Shown here: one piece after another, positions 25,696-34,498 of the stretch
Layout of the letters: every line of letters starts with the position of its first letter
Position numbering within the stretch: position 1 is the stretch's first letter
From: Streptosporangium subroseum
GTDB lineage: Bacteria > Actinomycetota > Actinomycetes > Streptosporangiales > Streptosporangiaceae
Reading direction: 5' to 3'
DNA: 64,000 bases
Assembly: GCF_900188345.1 (NCBI RefSeq)
Contig: NZ_FZOD01000040.1
Location: 24,243-88,242, forward strand
Translations under genes and position numbers: made by a program
Notes under the pieces: generated by a model
What the model saw: only the letters and a program-made list of their open reading frames with translations
Databases searched by the model: none
Told to the model about the DNA's origin: nothing

Positions 25696-27876
25696 TCACC
25701 GCTTCTCGCCTTCGGTCTCGTCGTCCTCGGCGCGTCCGCGCCGCCATCCCGACTGGAGCGAGCTCAGCACCGCCCTGGCCTCCTCAGGTGATCGTTCCTT
25801 GGCCTCGATCTCGGGCATCGCCGACCGGGGCTCCTGCCCCAGCCGCGCCGACATGTTCGCCTGGCGTACCCGGCGGGGCAGCCCGCCGTTTCCGCGCCGC
25901 ATCGGCCTCCACAGGTCCGCGGAGATCGTCTCCGCGGATTCCCCGGGCGCCGTGCGCTCGGACAGCAGCGACAGCACCGGCTCGGGCTCCATCGGCTCCG
26001 GCTCTCCCAGGAGCTCCTCCGGGATCAGGACGACCACCCCGGTCCCGCCGTACGGCGAGGCCCGAAGCTTCACGTCGGCCCCGTACCGCGCGGCCAGCAG
26101 CCCGACCACCGCGAAGCCCAGGCGGTCGGTCTCGGCCGGGTCGAACTCCGGTGGACTGGCCAGGCGCTCGTTGATCGCGGCGAGTTTCTCCGGGGACAGA
26201 CCCAGTCCCCTGTCCTCGATCTCGATCGCGAAGCCCCGGCCCACGAGCTCGCCCTGGACCGACACCTGGCTCCCGGGCGGGGAGAAGACCGTGGCGTTCT
26301 CGATGATCTCGGCGAACAGGTGCATCATGTCCGCCACCGCGTTGCCGACCAGGGTGATTCCGTCCATCGAGTAGATCCGCACCCGGGCGTAGTTCTCGAC
26401 CTGGGCGGCGGCGCCGCGCAGCACGTCCTCCATCGGCACCGAGGAGCGCCACCTGCGTCCCGCGGCTCCACCGGACAGGATCACCAGGCCCTCGGCGTGG
26501 CGGCGCATGCGGGTGGTGAGGTGGTCGAGCCGGAACAGGTTCTCCAGCGCCTCGGGGTTCTCCGCCTGCTTCTGCATTCCGTCGAGCAGCTTGAGCTGGC
26601 GCTGCAGCAGGGACTGGCTCCGCCGGGCGAGGTTGCGAAAGGCCTGGCCGACGCCCTCGCGTAGCCTGGCCTGCTCCACGGCGGCGTCCACGGCGCGGTG
26701 CTGGACGCTGTCGAAGGCGGCGGCGACGTCGAGAACCTCGGCCGTGCTGCCCAGCGGCTCCAGCGGGGGCGCCTCGGCCTCCACGTCCACTTTCTCGCCC
26801 CTGCGCAGCTTCTCCATGACCCGCGGCAGCCGTACCTCCGCGAGATCGATGGCGGACCGCCGCAGACCGGCGAGCTCCCGGGTGAGCCCGCTGCCCACCC
26901 GGTAGGAGACCATCAGCGACGCGATGACCGCGACGAGCCCGAGGGCGCCGGCGACCCCGGCCCTGACGAAGACTCCGGTGACCGTGGGGGCCGCCCGGCC
27001 GGTGAGCGCCTGGTCCGTCGACGTCAGGGACCTCTCGTAGGAGGCCTCCAGCTCGTCGCCGGTGCTCCGCCAGTCGGTGGCCGATACGACGCCGCCGGAC
27101 AGCAGGCGGTTCTCCAGGCCGGCGAACCGGGCGTACAGCGCCGAGGCCGTCAGCTCGGCGAAGGGAACGCGCAGGTCCGCCTCCAGCTCGGGCAGCGCCT
27201 GGTCCATGAGGAAGGACCGGTTCGTGGCGAGCTGGGTGAACAGGCGCATCTCCTCCGACGGCAGCGGCTTTTTGAGTGCCAGCGCCCCGGCGGCGAGCGC
27301 CCGCTCGCGGTTGAGGAGGTCCTTGGCCTGGCTGATCATCGTGACGGTGCGCGACTGGTGGTAGAGCGTCAGGTCGTTGTTCAGGCTCATGCTGTTGACG
27401 AGCAGGTTCATCGCGTCGGGCACCAGGGCGAACTCCGCGGAGAGTCCGGTGAGTCCGATCCGGCCGTTGTCCACCTTGGAGCGGATCTCGTCGAGCCCGT
27501 TCACCTGGTTCACCAGCTCGCCGAAGCGGCGCTTCATCTCCGCGGTCATGGCCGACTGCGCGGAGGCGCCGCCCGCCTCCTGCTGGAAACGGGCACGGGC
27601 CTGGTCGGTGACCGTGCGCTGCCCGGCGAGGGTGTCGCGGTCGGCGTCCGAGCGGCTGGCCAGATATTCGGCCGACAGGAGGTGCTCGCGCTGGACGGAC
27701 CTGCTCAGGTCACCGCCGGGCTTGCCGACGGAGTCGTACAGCGTGCCGATGGTCAGCAGCTTCATGGAGTCGCCGACGGTCACCGTCGCCGCGAAGCCCC
27801 AGAGCGCGACCAGCGAGGTCAGGGGGATGGCCAGCAGCACCGAGACCTTGAACCGGATGGACTTTCTCGATGCCAT
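25696..27876 (-). CDS. cvnA: Conservon sensor kinase-like protein of the second conservon
   Basis: A 726-residue CvnA paralogue of the 20691-23216 protein: TM1 about 8-30, sensor domain to about 310, TM2 about 312-335 and HATPase with MHLFAEIIENATVFSPP and IEDRGLGL. It has a shorter disordered C-terminus but keeps the motif shared with the other copy, LPRRVRQAN. GAGGTGAC precedes ATG 27876. The two kinases share architecture and many segments (VNLARR/RNLARR, LDHLTTRMRRHAEGL), so the two cassettes are duplicated relatives. Confidence 0.9.
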   Translation of the reverse strand: MASRKSIRFKVSVLLAIPLTSLVALWGFAATVTVGDSMKLLTIGTLYDSVGKPGGDLSRSVQREHLLSAEYLASRSDADRDTLAGQRTVTDQARARFQQEAGGASAQSAMTAEMKRRFGELVNQVNGLDEIRSKVDNGRIGLTGLSAEFALVPDAMNLLVNSMSLNNDLTLYHQSRTVTMISQAKDLLNRERALAAGALALKKPLPSEEMRLFTQLATNRSFLMDQALPELEADLRVPFAELTASALYARFAGLENRLLSGGVVSATDWRSTGDELEASYERSLTSTDQALTGRAAPTVTGVFVRAGVAGALGLVAVIASLMVSYRVGSGLTRELAGLRRSAIDLAEVRLPRVMEKLRRGEKVDVEAEAPPLEPLGSTAEVLDVAAAFDSVQHRAVDAAVEQARLREGVGQAFRNLARRSQSLLQRQLKLLDGMQKQAENPEALENLFRLDHLTTRMRRHAEGLVILSGGAAGRRWRSSVPMEDVLRGAAAQVENYARVRIYSMDGITLVGNAVADMMHLFAEIIENATVFSPPGSQVSVQGELVGRGFAIEIEDRGLGLSPEKLAAINERLASPPEFDPAETDRLGFAVVGLLAARYGADVKLRASPYGGTGVVVLIPEELLGEPEPMEPEPVLSLLSERTAPGESAETISADLWRPMRRGNGGLPRRVRQANMSARLGQEPRSAMPEIEAKERSPEEARAVLSSLQSGWRRGRAEDDETEGEKR

Positions 27877-28020
27877 GTCACCTCAACGGTTCGGTCTCGG
27901 AGCGCCGGGAGGGGGGTCCCCGGGCGATCTCCAGATCGCCGACGAGGATAGCACCGAACGCTCGACCCATTTGTAGCCTATTTGTGACATGAGGGGAAAT
28001 GGCAATGAGAAGTGATTTAT

Positions 28021-28159
28021 CAGCCCAGAGCGGCGCGTGAGGTGCAGGCGGCATCGCGTGTGAGGCTTAACCCAGAGCGCGTGTGAGGGGTGGGTAGCAC
28101 CGCGCGTGAGGCTTAACCCAGAGCGCGTGTGAGGTGCGGGCGGCACCGCGCGTACGGCT
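28021..28159. repeat. Three ~46-bp tandem copies of the DUF998 gene's 3' end
   Basis: The coding end of the DUF998 gene (CAGCCCAGAGCGGCGCGTGA at 28160) is repeated at 28021 (identical first 20 bases), 28070 (ACCCAGAGCGCGTGTGAGG) and 28116 (ACCCAGAGCGCGTGTGAGG). Units are 44-49 bases long and end in GGCTTA or GGCT. Confidence 0.8.
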
Positions 28160-28803
28160 CAGCCCAGAGCGGCGCGTGAGGCGCGGGCGGCGCTGCGCAC
28201 CCAGGTCAGCCGCGCCAGCCGTACGGCCAGCACGCCGACCAACGCGATCTCGGTTCCGAGCAGAACCCGCTCGACCAGACCGATCAGCACCCCGTCCCCC
28301 GGAAGCGCCACGTAGGTGATCGCCAGCAGACCGAACCCGCCGGCCAGCGCCAGCCACTCCACCGGCCTGGCCACCGCCCGCCACCGCTCGTCCTCGCTGA
28401 ACCGCGCCACCATCAGCGCGCCCGCCGCGGGCATGGCGACAAACGCGGCGATGGACACGTAGCGGTGCAGCTGAGCGCTCAGATCCGCGAACGGCCCGGA
28501 GGTCACGGCGGGCACGATCGCGAGGACGAGCAGCGCCGCGCTCCACACCAGCATCAGCCGCTCCGCCGCCACCCCCACCGGCGCCTTGACCGCCCGAAGT
28601 CCCGCGACCAGCGCGAAGGACGCGATCCCCAGGGACGCCATCGCGAACTGGGTGACTCCCCCGCCGCTCAGCGCGGCGTACTCGCTGATCGTCAGATTGA
28701 GCGGGTCCGGATACGGAACCGGGTCGATCAGACCGATGGCCGTCGTGGCCACCGCGGCCGTCGCGATTCCGGCGCAGGCGATCAGGGGGTAAATCTTCAG
28801 CAT
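28159..28803 (-). CDS. DUF998 integral membrane protein
   Basis: The 214-residue protein has six hydrophobic segments and the DUF998 signatures YPDPLNLTISEYAALSGGGV, LHRYVSIAAFVAMPAAGALM near the middle, and LLGTEIALVGV. The family is of unknown function. ATG 28803 is preferred since upstream codons add a non-membrane, Gly/Cys-rich segment. A perfect palindrome lies just before the start. The C-terminal bases are the source of the repeats next to it. Confidence 0.82.
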   Translation of the reverse strand: MLKIYPLIACAGIATAAVATTAIGLIDPVPYPDPLNLTISEYAALSGGGVTQFAMASLGIASFALVAGLRAVKAPVGVAAERLMLVWSAALLVLAIVPAVTSGPFADLSAQLHRYVSIAAFVAMPAAGALMVARFSEDERWRAVARPVEWLALAGGFGLLAITYVALPGDGVLIGLVERVLLGTEIALVGVLAVRLARLTWVRSAARASRAALG

Positions 28804-28812
28804 GGTCCAAGA

Positions 28813-28827
28813 GTGTCCGCCGGACAC
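28813..28827. promoter_or_regulatory. Palindrome GTGTCCG-C-CGGACAC upstream of the DUF998 gene
   Basis: A perfect 7-bp inverted repeat with a one-base centre, 10 bases upstream of ATG 28803. The position suits an operator or an mRNA hairpin overlapping the ribosome site. Confidence 0.4.
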
Positions 28828-28958
28828 CCTTGCGGGCATCCGGCGGCACCCCTGATCCAACCCTGAGCCGTCCCTGAGACACGGCCACGCCCTTCGGGGG
28901 AGTGGCTCGCGTCCTCGGGCGGCCCCGTGTCCCTCAACCGGCGGCTGTATCCCCCGGT

Positions 28959-29030
28959 GTCCGCTTCACCATCTGCTTCGGCATCCGTCTCAACGTCCGC
29001 TTCACCATCTACTTCGGCATCCGTCTCAAC
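28959..29030. repeat. Two 36-bp tandem repeats spanning the xylB stop region
   Basis: GTCCGCTTCACCATCTGCTT at 28959 and GTCCGCTTCACCATCTACTT at 28995 start two 36-base units that differ at one visible base. The second unit reaches the xylB stop (29026-29028). Confidence 0.75.
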
Positions 29031-30396
29031 GGCTGTCGCAGGCCTCGGCGTAACGGGACCTGACCTCCGGTGTGGCGTCGGCCTCGAAGTGCTCCGTGCC
29101 ACCCGCCTCCCAGACCGGGGGCTCGTCGCCGCCGCGAAGGAGCCAGGCGGCCTGGCGGGCCGCCCCGTCCGCGACGTACTCCCCCGGTTCCGGGACGACC
29201 ACGGGCCGCCCGAAAACCGCGGGTGCGATCCGCCGTACGGCCTCCGACCTGGCCCCGCCCCCGATGAGCAGCACCCTGGCCGGGTCGAGCCCGAGCGCGT
29301 CGAACGCGTCGGCCAGATGGCAGAGCAGGCCCTCCACCGCGGCCCTCGCCAGGTGCGCGGGGGTCGAGGTCTTCAGGGTCAGCCCGTGCAGCGACCCGGT
29401 CGCGTCGGGGAGGTTCGGAGTCCGCTCGCCCTCCAGGTAGGGCACGTAGACGAGCCCCCCGGATCCGGCGGGAGCCTCCAGTGCCAGCTCGTCGAACCGG
29501 TCGAGGCCGACCCCGAGCATCCCGGCGGTGGCTCCGAGCACCCTGGCCGCGTTGAGCGTGGCCACCAGCGGCAGGAAGCGCCCCGTGGCGTCGGCGAACC
29601 CGGCCACGGCACCGCTCGGATCGGCGCTCGGGCTCTCCGCGACCGCGAACGCCGTCCCCGAGGTCCCGATCGACACCACCACGTCCCCGGGTTCGGCGCC
29701 GACCCCGAGGGCCGCCGCCATGTTGTCCCCGGTTCCCGGCGCGAGCCGTACCGACCCCTGACCGGAGCGGAGTTCCCCCGCCGCGTCGTGGGGGCCCAGG
29801 ACGCGGGGCAGTCCGGGGACCGCGCCGAAGGCCGCCTGGAGGAGGTCGGTCCGGTAGGCCCCGGTCGCGGGCGACCAGTATCCGGTCCCGGACGCGTCGC
29901 CCCTGTCGGTGACGAACTCCCCGCCCAGCCTCCAGGTGAGCCAGTCGTGCGGCAGGCACACCCTCGCCGTACGGCGGGCGGAGTCGGGCTCGTGCTCCGC
30001 CAGCCAGCGGAGCTTGGTCACGGTGAACGACGCGACCGGCACGCTGCCGACCGCCTCGGCCCACTTGACCGGACCGCCCAGCTCGTCGACCAGGTCGCGG
30101 GCTGCCCCGGCAGAGCGGGTGTCGTTCCAGAGCAGCGCGTCCCTGACGACGGCCCCGGACTCGTCCAGGCAGACCATGCCGTGCTGCTGGGCGCCGACGC
30201 TCATGGCCGCGACGTCGTCCAGGCCGCCCGCCTGCGCGATCGCCTCCTGGAGCGCCGTCCACCAGGCCTCGGGATCGACCTCGGTGCCGTCCGGGTGCGC
30301 CGCGCGCCCCTGCCTCACCAGGGCGCCCGTCTCGGCGTCCCTGATCACCACCTTGCAGCTCTGGGTCGACGAGTCGACCCCGGCCACGAGGGTCAT
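29026..30396 (-). CDS. xylB: Xylulokinase
   Basis: A FGGY-family kinase of 456 residues that phosphorylates D-xylulose to xylulose-5-phosphate. Visible: VAGVDSSTQSCKVVI (phosphate-1), MSVGAQQHGMVCLD, LLWNDTRS, VVSIGTSGTAFAV and LLIGGGARS (adenosine motif). Its ATG overlaps the xylA stop (ATGA), so the two are translationally coupled. It is co-directional with xylA and divergent from xylR. Confidence 0.95.
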   Translation of the reverse strand: MTLVAGVDSSTQSCKVVIRDAETGALVRQGRAAHPDGTEVDPEAWWTALQEAIAQAGGLDDVAAMSVGAQQHGMVCLDESGAVVRDALLWNDTRSAGAARDLVDELGGPVKWAEAVGSVPVASFTVTKLRWLAEHEPDSARRTARVCLPHDWLTWRLGGEFVTDRGDASGTGYWSPATGAYRTDLLQAAFGAVPGLPRVLGPHDAAGELRSGQGSVRLAPGTGDNMAAALGVGAEPGDVVVSIGTSGTAFAVAESPSADPSGAVAGFADATGRFLPLVATLNAARVLGATAGMLGVGLDRFDELALEAPAGSGGLVYVPYLEGERTPNLPDATGSLHGLTLKTSTPAHLARAAVEGLLCHLADAFDALGLDPARVLLIGGGARSEAVRRIAPAVFGRPVVVPEPGEYVADGAARQAAWLLRGGDEPPVWEAGGTEHFEADATPEVRSRYAEACDSR

Positions 30397-31544
30397 CCGC
30401 GGACCCCGAGGAGGTGCTCGACGGCGAGCTGGTTCAGGCGGGTGAAGTGGAAGCCGCGCTCGGCGACCTTGTCGAGGTCGAACTCGTCGCGGTTCAGGTC
30501 CGCGAGCGTCTCCCCGGGGGCCAGCGTGGGCTCGGCCAGCTCTGCGACCTTGCTCGCGGCGAGTGCCTCGACGACCTCGGGGTCCGCGCGGAACGCCTTC
30601 ACCTTCTCCTTCAGGATCAGGTAGGTGCGCATGTTGGCGGCGGCGGAGACCCAGACGTCCTCGGCGTCCTCGGTGCGCAGCGGCTTGTAGTCGAAGTGCC
30701 TGGGGCCGTCGTAGCCGCCGTTCTCCAGCAGGTCCACCACGAAGAACGCGTCCTTCACGTCGCCGTGGCCGAAGATCAGGTCCTGGTCGTACTTGGGACC
30801 GTGCTGACCGTTCAGGTCGATGTGGAAGAGCTTGCCGTGCCAGAGCGCCTGCGCGATGCCGTGCGCGAAGTTGAGACCCGCCATCTGCTCGTGGCCGGTC
30901 TCGGGGTTGAGGCCGACGCGGTCGGAGTGCTCGAGCTCGTTGATGAAGGCGAGCGCGTGACCGATGGTCGGGAGCAGGATGTCACCGCGCGGCTCGTTCG
31001 GCTTGGGCTCGATGGCGAACCGGATGTCGTAGCCCTGCTCGATCACGTAGGAGGTCAGCAGGTCCATGCTCTCCTTGTAACGGCTGAGCGCGGCCCGGAT
31101 GTCCTTGGCGGCACCGGACTCGGAGCCCTCACGGCCGCCCCAGCAGACGTAGGTCTTCGCGCCGAGCTCGGCGGCCAGGTCGACGTTGCGGATGACCTTG
31201 CGCAGCGCGTAGCGGCGGACCTCGCGGTCGTTGCTGGTGAACGCGCCGTCCTTGAAGATCGGGTGGGTGAACAGGTTGGTGGTGACCATCGGGACCTTCA
31301 TCCCGGTATCGGCCAGCGCCTTCTTGAAGTTCGCGATCGCCTTGTCCCGGTCCGGCTCGACGGCCAGCAGGTCGTCGTCGTGGAAGGTGACGCCGTACGC
31401 GCCGAGCTCGGAGAGCTTGTGGACACTCTCCACCGGGTCCAGGGGCGCCCGCGAGGCGTCTCCGAAGGGGTCACGGGCCTGCCATCCGACGGTCCACAGC
31501 CCAAAGGTGAAGCGATCTTCGGGCTTAGGGGTGTAGGCGCTCAT
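30393..31544 (-). CDS. xylA: Xylose isomerase
   Basis: A 383-residue class-I (actinobacterial) D-xylose isomerase converting D-xylose to D-xylulose. Active-site segments are VTFHDDDLL (catalytic His), FAIEPKPNEP (metal Glu and Lys), LNPETGHEQMAG and HIDLNGQHGPKYDQD (metal His/Asp). GGAGG at 31553-31557 fixes ATG 31544. First gene of xylAB; the intergenic space with xylR holds palindromic sequence. Confidence 0.95.
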   Translation of the reverse strand: MSAYTPKPEDRFTFGLWTVGWQARDPFGDASRAPLDPVESVHKLSELGAYGVTFHDDDLLAVEPDRDKAIANFKKALADTGMKVPMVTTNLFTHPIFKDGAFTSNDREVRRYALRKVIRNVDLAAELGAKTYVCWGGREGSESGAAKDIRAALSRYKESMDLLTSYVIEQGYDIRFAIEPKPNEPRGDILLPTIGHALAFINELEHSDRVGLNPETGHEQMAGLNFAHGIAQALWHGKLFHIDLNGQHGPKYDQDLIFGHGDVKDAFFVVDLLENGGYDGPRHFDYKPLRTEDAEDVWVSAAANMRTYLILKEKVKAFRADPEVVEALAASKVAELAEPTLAPGETLADLNRDEFDLDKVAERGFHFTRLNQLAVEHLLGVRG

Positions 31545-31560
31545 CTGTTGTTCCTCCGAT

Positions 31561-31590
31561 TTAATCCACTTTATGGACTTAATATGGATT
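31561..31590. promoter_or_regulatory. Candidate XylR operator between xylA and xylR
   Basis: TTAATCCACTTTATGGACTT then AATATGGATT contains the imperfect palindrome TTAATCCA-CTTTA-TGGACTTAA and a further TGGATT half-site. It lies 17 bases upstream of the xylA start and 34 upstream of xylR, fitting a ROK-repressor site controlling both. Confidence 0.6.
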
Positions 31591-31623
31591 GAGGTGATGG
31601 GATCGTCAAGGGGTGGGTGTTTC

Positions 31624-32805
31624 ATGACGCAGGCCGTACGCCACGATTCGATGCGCGCCCGCAACCTCGGAGTGGTCCTCGGCGAGGTTCGCAGGAGCGG
31701 TCCGATCACGCGCGCGGCCCTGGCGGAGATCACCGGGCTGACCAAGACCACGGTGTCGAAGATGGTCGGCGACCTGATCGACGCGGGCATGGTCACCGAA
31801 TCGGGCGCGCTCAGGGACGGCGAGCGGGGACGGCCGGGAACGGCGGTCACCCTCAGCGGGGAGCGGGTCGCGGCCCTCGGCCTGGAAATCAACGTCGACT
31901 ACCTGTCGGCGTGCGTCGTCGACCTCACCCTCTCGGTGCGGCTCCGATATACACAGGCTGTGGACAACCGGACGGCCTCGCCTGTGGAAACTCTGGCCCA
32001 CCTGCAGAAACTATTCCACAAGGCTGTGGATGAAGCACGCTCGGAGGGTCTCTCCATCGCCGGATCCACCCTCGCGGTGCCCGGCCCTGTGGACGGAGGA
32101 CGCCTCCACAGCGCCCCGAACCTCGGCTGGCACGACGTGCGCGTCGGCGAGTTGCTGAACTTTCCCGCGGCTGTGGACAACGAGGCCAATCTCGCCGCCC
32201 TCGGCGAGCTCTGGTTCGGCTCCGGCCCTGGGGACTTCCTCCACGTATCGGGGGAGATAGGAATCGGCGCCGGTCTGGTGGTCGGTGGCGCGCTGTTCCG
32301 CGGCGCACGCGGGCTCGCCGGAGAGCTGGGACACGTGATCGTCTCCCCCGAGGGCCCGAGCTGCCGCTGCGGCGGCCGGGGCTGCCTGGAGCAGTACGCG
32401 GGCCAGGAGGCCCTCCTGCGAGCCGCGGGCCTGGGGGGAGGGCCGGCGGGCATTCCCGAACTGCTGGAGCGCCTTCACGCGGGCGAGACCCGCGCACTGG
32501 AGGCGTGCGCATGCGCCGGGCAGGCGCTCGGCATCGCCCTCACCTCGGCGATCCACCTGACGGATCCGGGGACGATCGTGCTGGGCGGCATCTTCGCCCC
32601 GCTGTTCCCCTGGATCCGCGACCCGGTCCACGAGACGATGACCGCCCGGCTGGCCATGATGCGCCACGCCGTCCCCGAGCTGACCGTCTCCCGGCTCGGC
32701 GGCGACGCCGCGACCCTGGGCGCCGCCGGCCAGGTCATCCACCGGGTCATCGCCGACCCGTGGACCCACGTCGTTACAGGCCGGACGGGTCCCGGCCCAC
32801 GCTGA
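31624..32805 (+). CDS. xylR: ROK-family transcriptional repressor of xylose genes
   Basis: The 393-residue protein has an N-terminal winged helix (ITRAALAEITGLTKTTVSKM) and a ROK sugar-kinase-like domain with GEIGIGAGLVVGG, GELGHVIVSPEGPSCRCGGR and CLEQYAG (the ROK zinc motif CxCGxxGCLE). AAGGGGTGGG precedes ATG 31624. It is divergent from xylA, the standard layout; xylose probably relieves repression. Confidence 0.92.
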   Translation: MTQAVRHDSMRARNLGVVLGEVRRSGPITRAALAEITGLTKTTVSKMVGDLIDAGMVTESGALRDGERGRPGTAVTLSGERVAALGLEINVDYLSACVVDLTLSVRLRYTQAVDNRTASPVETLAHLQKLFHKAVDEARSEGLSIAGSTLAVPGPVDGGRLHSAPNLGWHDVRVGELLNFPAAVDNEANLAALGELWFGSGPGDFLHVSGEIGIGAGLVVGGALFRGARGLAGELGHVIVSPEGPSCRCGGRGCLEQYAGQEALLRAAGLGGGPAGIPELLERLHAGETRALEACACAGQALGIALTSAIHLTDPGTIVLGGIFAPLFPWIRDPVHETMTARLAMMRHAVPELTVSRLGGDAATLGAAGQVIHRVIADPWTHVVTGRTGPGPR

Positions 32806-32995
32806 TCTCCTCGGCGATCCGCCGGATCCCCTGCTCGTCCAGGCCCGGCACACTGACCAGCCTCCGGCGGAGCACCGCCGCCACCTCGAACACGCTCGCC
32901 CCGGCGTATCCCATCGCGACCTCGTGGACGATCCCGAAGAGCACGCGGTTCGCCTCGTGCTCGACGTTCGTCCGGATCAGAGAAGCCTCCGTCAT
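32774..32995 (-). CDS. Small hypothetical helical protein
   Basis: A 73-residue acidic protein with strong third-position GC bias. GGGGGATGCGGGC precedes ATG 32995. Its 3' end overlaps the last 32 bases of xylR on the other strand. Predicted helices: EASLIRTNVEHEANRVLFGI and GIRRIAEEISV. I do not recognise a family. It has no obvious operon partner. Confidence 0.6.
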   Translation of the reverse strand: MTEASLIRTNVEHEANRVLFGIVHEVAMGYAGASVFEVAAVLRRRLVSVPGLDEQGIRRIAEEISVGRDPSGL

Positions 32996-32999
32996 GCCC

Positions 33000-33357
33000 G
33001 CATCCCCCTGTTTTCATCGAACGACCGGATCAACGCTACGACCCGCGACCGACAGTCTCGGGGAGGCCCGCTCGGGGAACCACCCGGAAACCGGCAGGGA
33101 GCTCCGGACCCCCTCCCGGAAGTGCTCGTGAAACTCGGCCCGGGCCTGTTCGGAGACGCCTGGGGACCGCTGATATTCGTTCGGAGATGCTTGGAGACGG
33201 CTGAGGCCCGTTCTCGTTCGGCGACCGCCGAGACTCATTCGAAGATGCCTGGAGACGGCTGAGGCCCGTTCGTTCGGCGACCGCCGAGACTTGCTCGGAA
33301 CCGCTTGGGGGACCCGCTGAGACTCGTGCGGAGAGTCGCTCAGGGGCGCTCGGTCGC
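33000..33357. repeat. Intergenic region with ~58-bp tandem repeats
   Basis: Two units begin at 33182 (CGGAGATGCTTGGAGACGG) and 33240 (CGAAGATGCCTGGAGACGG) and share CTGAGGCCCGTT and TTCGGCGACCGCCGAGACT. Degenerate flanking copies extend on both sides (for example GGAGACGCCTGGGGACCGCT near 33150). No gene is seen here. It follows the end of the MarR gene. Confidence 0.7.
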
Positions 33358-33807
33358 TCAGGAGTCCGCTTTCCCGAGCACCGCCTCGCAGATCTCGGCG
33401 AGTTGGCGGACCTGCTCGGGGGTGAGCCGGTCGAAAAAGCTCTGCCGTACGGCCTCGGTGTGACCCGGTGCCGCCGCGGCGAGCACCGCGAACCCCTCAT
33501 CGGTCAGGAAAGCCCAGCTCACACGCCTGTCCGTCGCGCACGGACGGCGCTGCACCCAGCCACGCTCCTCCAGCCGCGCCACCGCGTGCGAGAGCCGGCT
33601 CTGCGAGGAGTTGAGCTCCATCGCCAGCTCGCTCATCCGCAGCATGCGGTCGGGCGCCTCCGACAGCTTCATCAGCACCACGTAGTAGGTGTGCGGCATG
33701 CCGGAGTCTCTCTGCAGCTGCCGGTCCAGCTCCTCGTTGACCAGCTGCGAGGTCGCCATGAACGCACGCCAGGTGCGCTGCTCGTCATCGTCCAGCCATC
33801 GCGTCAC
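33358..33807 (-). CDS. MarR-family transcriptional regulator
   Basis: A 149-residue MarR protein with the winged helix MSELAMELNSSQSRLSHAVA then RLEERGWVQRRPCATDRRVS. GTG 33807 is the start (GATGGGGGC upstream). It is divergent from the VOC gene, and a perfect inverted repeat lies between them. It probably represses itself and the VOC gene in response to a small ligand. Confidence 0.9.
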   Translation of the reverse strand: MTRWLDDDEQRTWRAFMATSQLVNEELDRQLQRDSGMPHTYYVVLMKLSEAPDRMLRMSELAMELNSSQSRLSHAVARLEERGWVQRRPCATDRRVSWAFLTDEGFAVLAAAAPGHTEAVRQSFFDRLTPEQVRQLAEICEAVLGKADS

Positions 33808-33819
33808 GCCCCCATCTTA

Positions 33820-33864
33820 CTTGAACTCTCAATAAAATGAAGGTAATCTACTTGAGAGTTCAAG
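33820..33864. promoter_or_regulatory. MarR-type operator between the MarR and VOC genes
   Basis: CTTGAACTCTCAA (33820-33832) and TTGAGAGTTCAAG (33852-33864) are a perfect 13-bp inverted repeat 19 bases apart. Each half is itself near-palindromic (TTGA-N4-TCAA), so two dimers may bind. Confidence 0.75.
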
Positions 33865-33879
33865 CTTCCAGGAGGAATC

Positions 33880-34389
33880 ATGCCGGTTCAGCGGCTCAAC
33901 CACGCGGTCCTGTACGTGCGCGACGTCGAGCGCAGCGTCGCCTTTTACCGGGAGGCCCTCGGTTTCAAGGTCGTCATGGGCTTTCAGGGCGCGGCGTTCC
34001 TGCAGGCCTCCGGCTCCAACAACGACCACGATCTCGGCCTGTTCGAGGTCGGCGCCCAGGCCGGTGCCTCCGGAGCGGGGCGCACCAACGTCGGGCTCTA
34101 CCACCTAGCCTGGGAGGTCGACACCCTGGACGAGCTGGAGCGGATCTCCCTCAAGCTCGGCGAGATGAACGCCCTGGTCGGCGCCTCGGACCACTCCACC
34201 ACCAAGGCCCTGTACGCCAAGGACCCCGACGGCCTGGAGTTCGAGGTGTCCTGGCTGGTCCCGGCCGACCTGCTCACCGACGACGTGCTCAACGCGCGCG
34301 CCGGCGTCAAGCCCCTCGACATCGCCAAGGAGAAGGGGCGGTACGGCGCGCAGACCCGCGGTGGCCTGGGCATCTCGATTCCCGCCTGA
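33880..34389 (+). CDS. VOC-family (glyoxalase/extradiol dioxygenase-like) protein
   Basis: The 169-residue protein shows the two beta-alpha-beta-beta-beta modules: LNHAVLYVRDVERSVAFYRE (His metal ligand), LYHLAWEVDTLDELE (second His) and KDPDGLEFEVSW (Glu ligand). These match type-I extradiol dioxygenases/VOC proteins such as CatE. CAGGAGGAATC precedes ATG 33880. Divergent MarR control suggests a role with aromatic or electrophilic ligands; the substrate is unknown. Confidence 0.88.
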   Translation: MPVQRLNHAVLYVRDVERSVAFYREALGFKVVMGFQGAAFLQASGSNNDHDLGLFEVGAQAGASGAGRTNVGLYHLAWEVDTLDELERISLKLGEMNALVGASDHSTTKALYAKDPDGLEFEVSWLVPADLLTDDVLNARAGVKPLDIAKEKGRYGAQTRGGLGISIPA

Positions 34390-34498
34390 AGCACCGGAGG
34401 AACATTTTCCCCCGCGCGAACGCTGAGGACATCACGGAGAAAAGTCTCCGGACAGCGCGATGGAGTGCAATCCGGAGAAAAGGTCACTGGGAGGCGCC

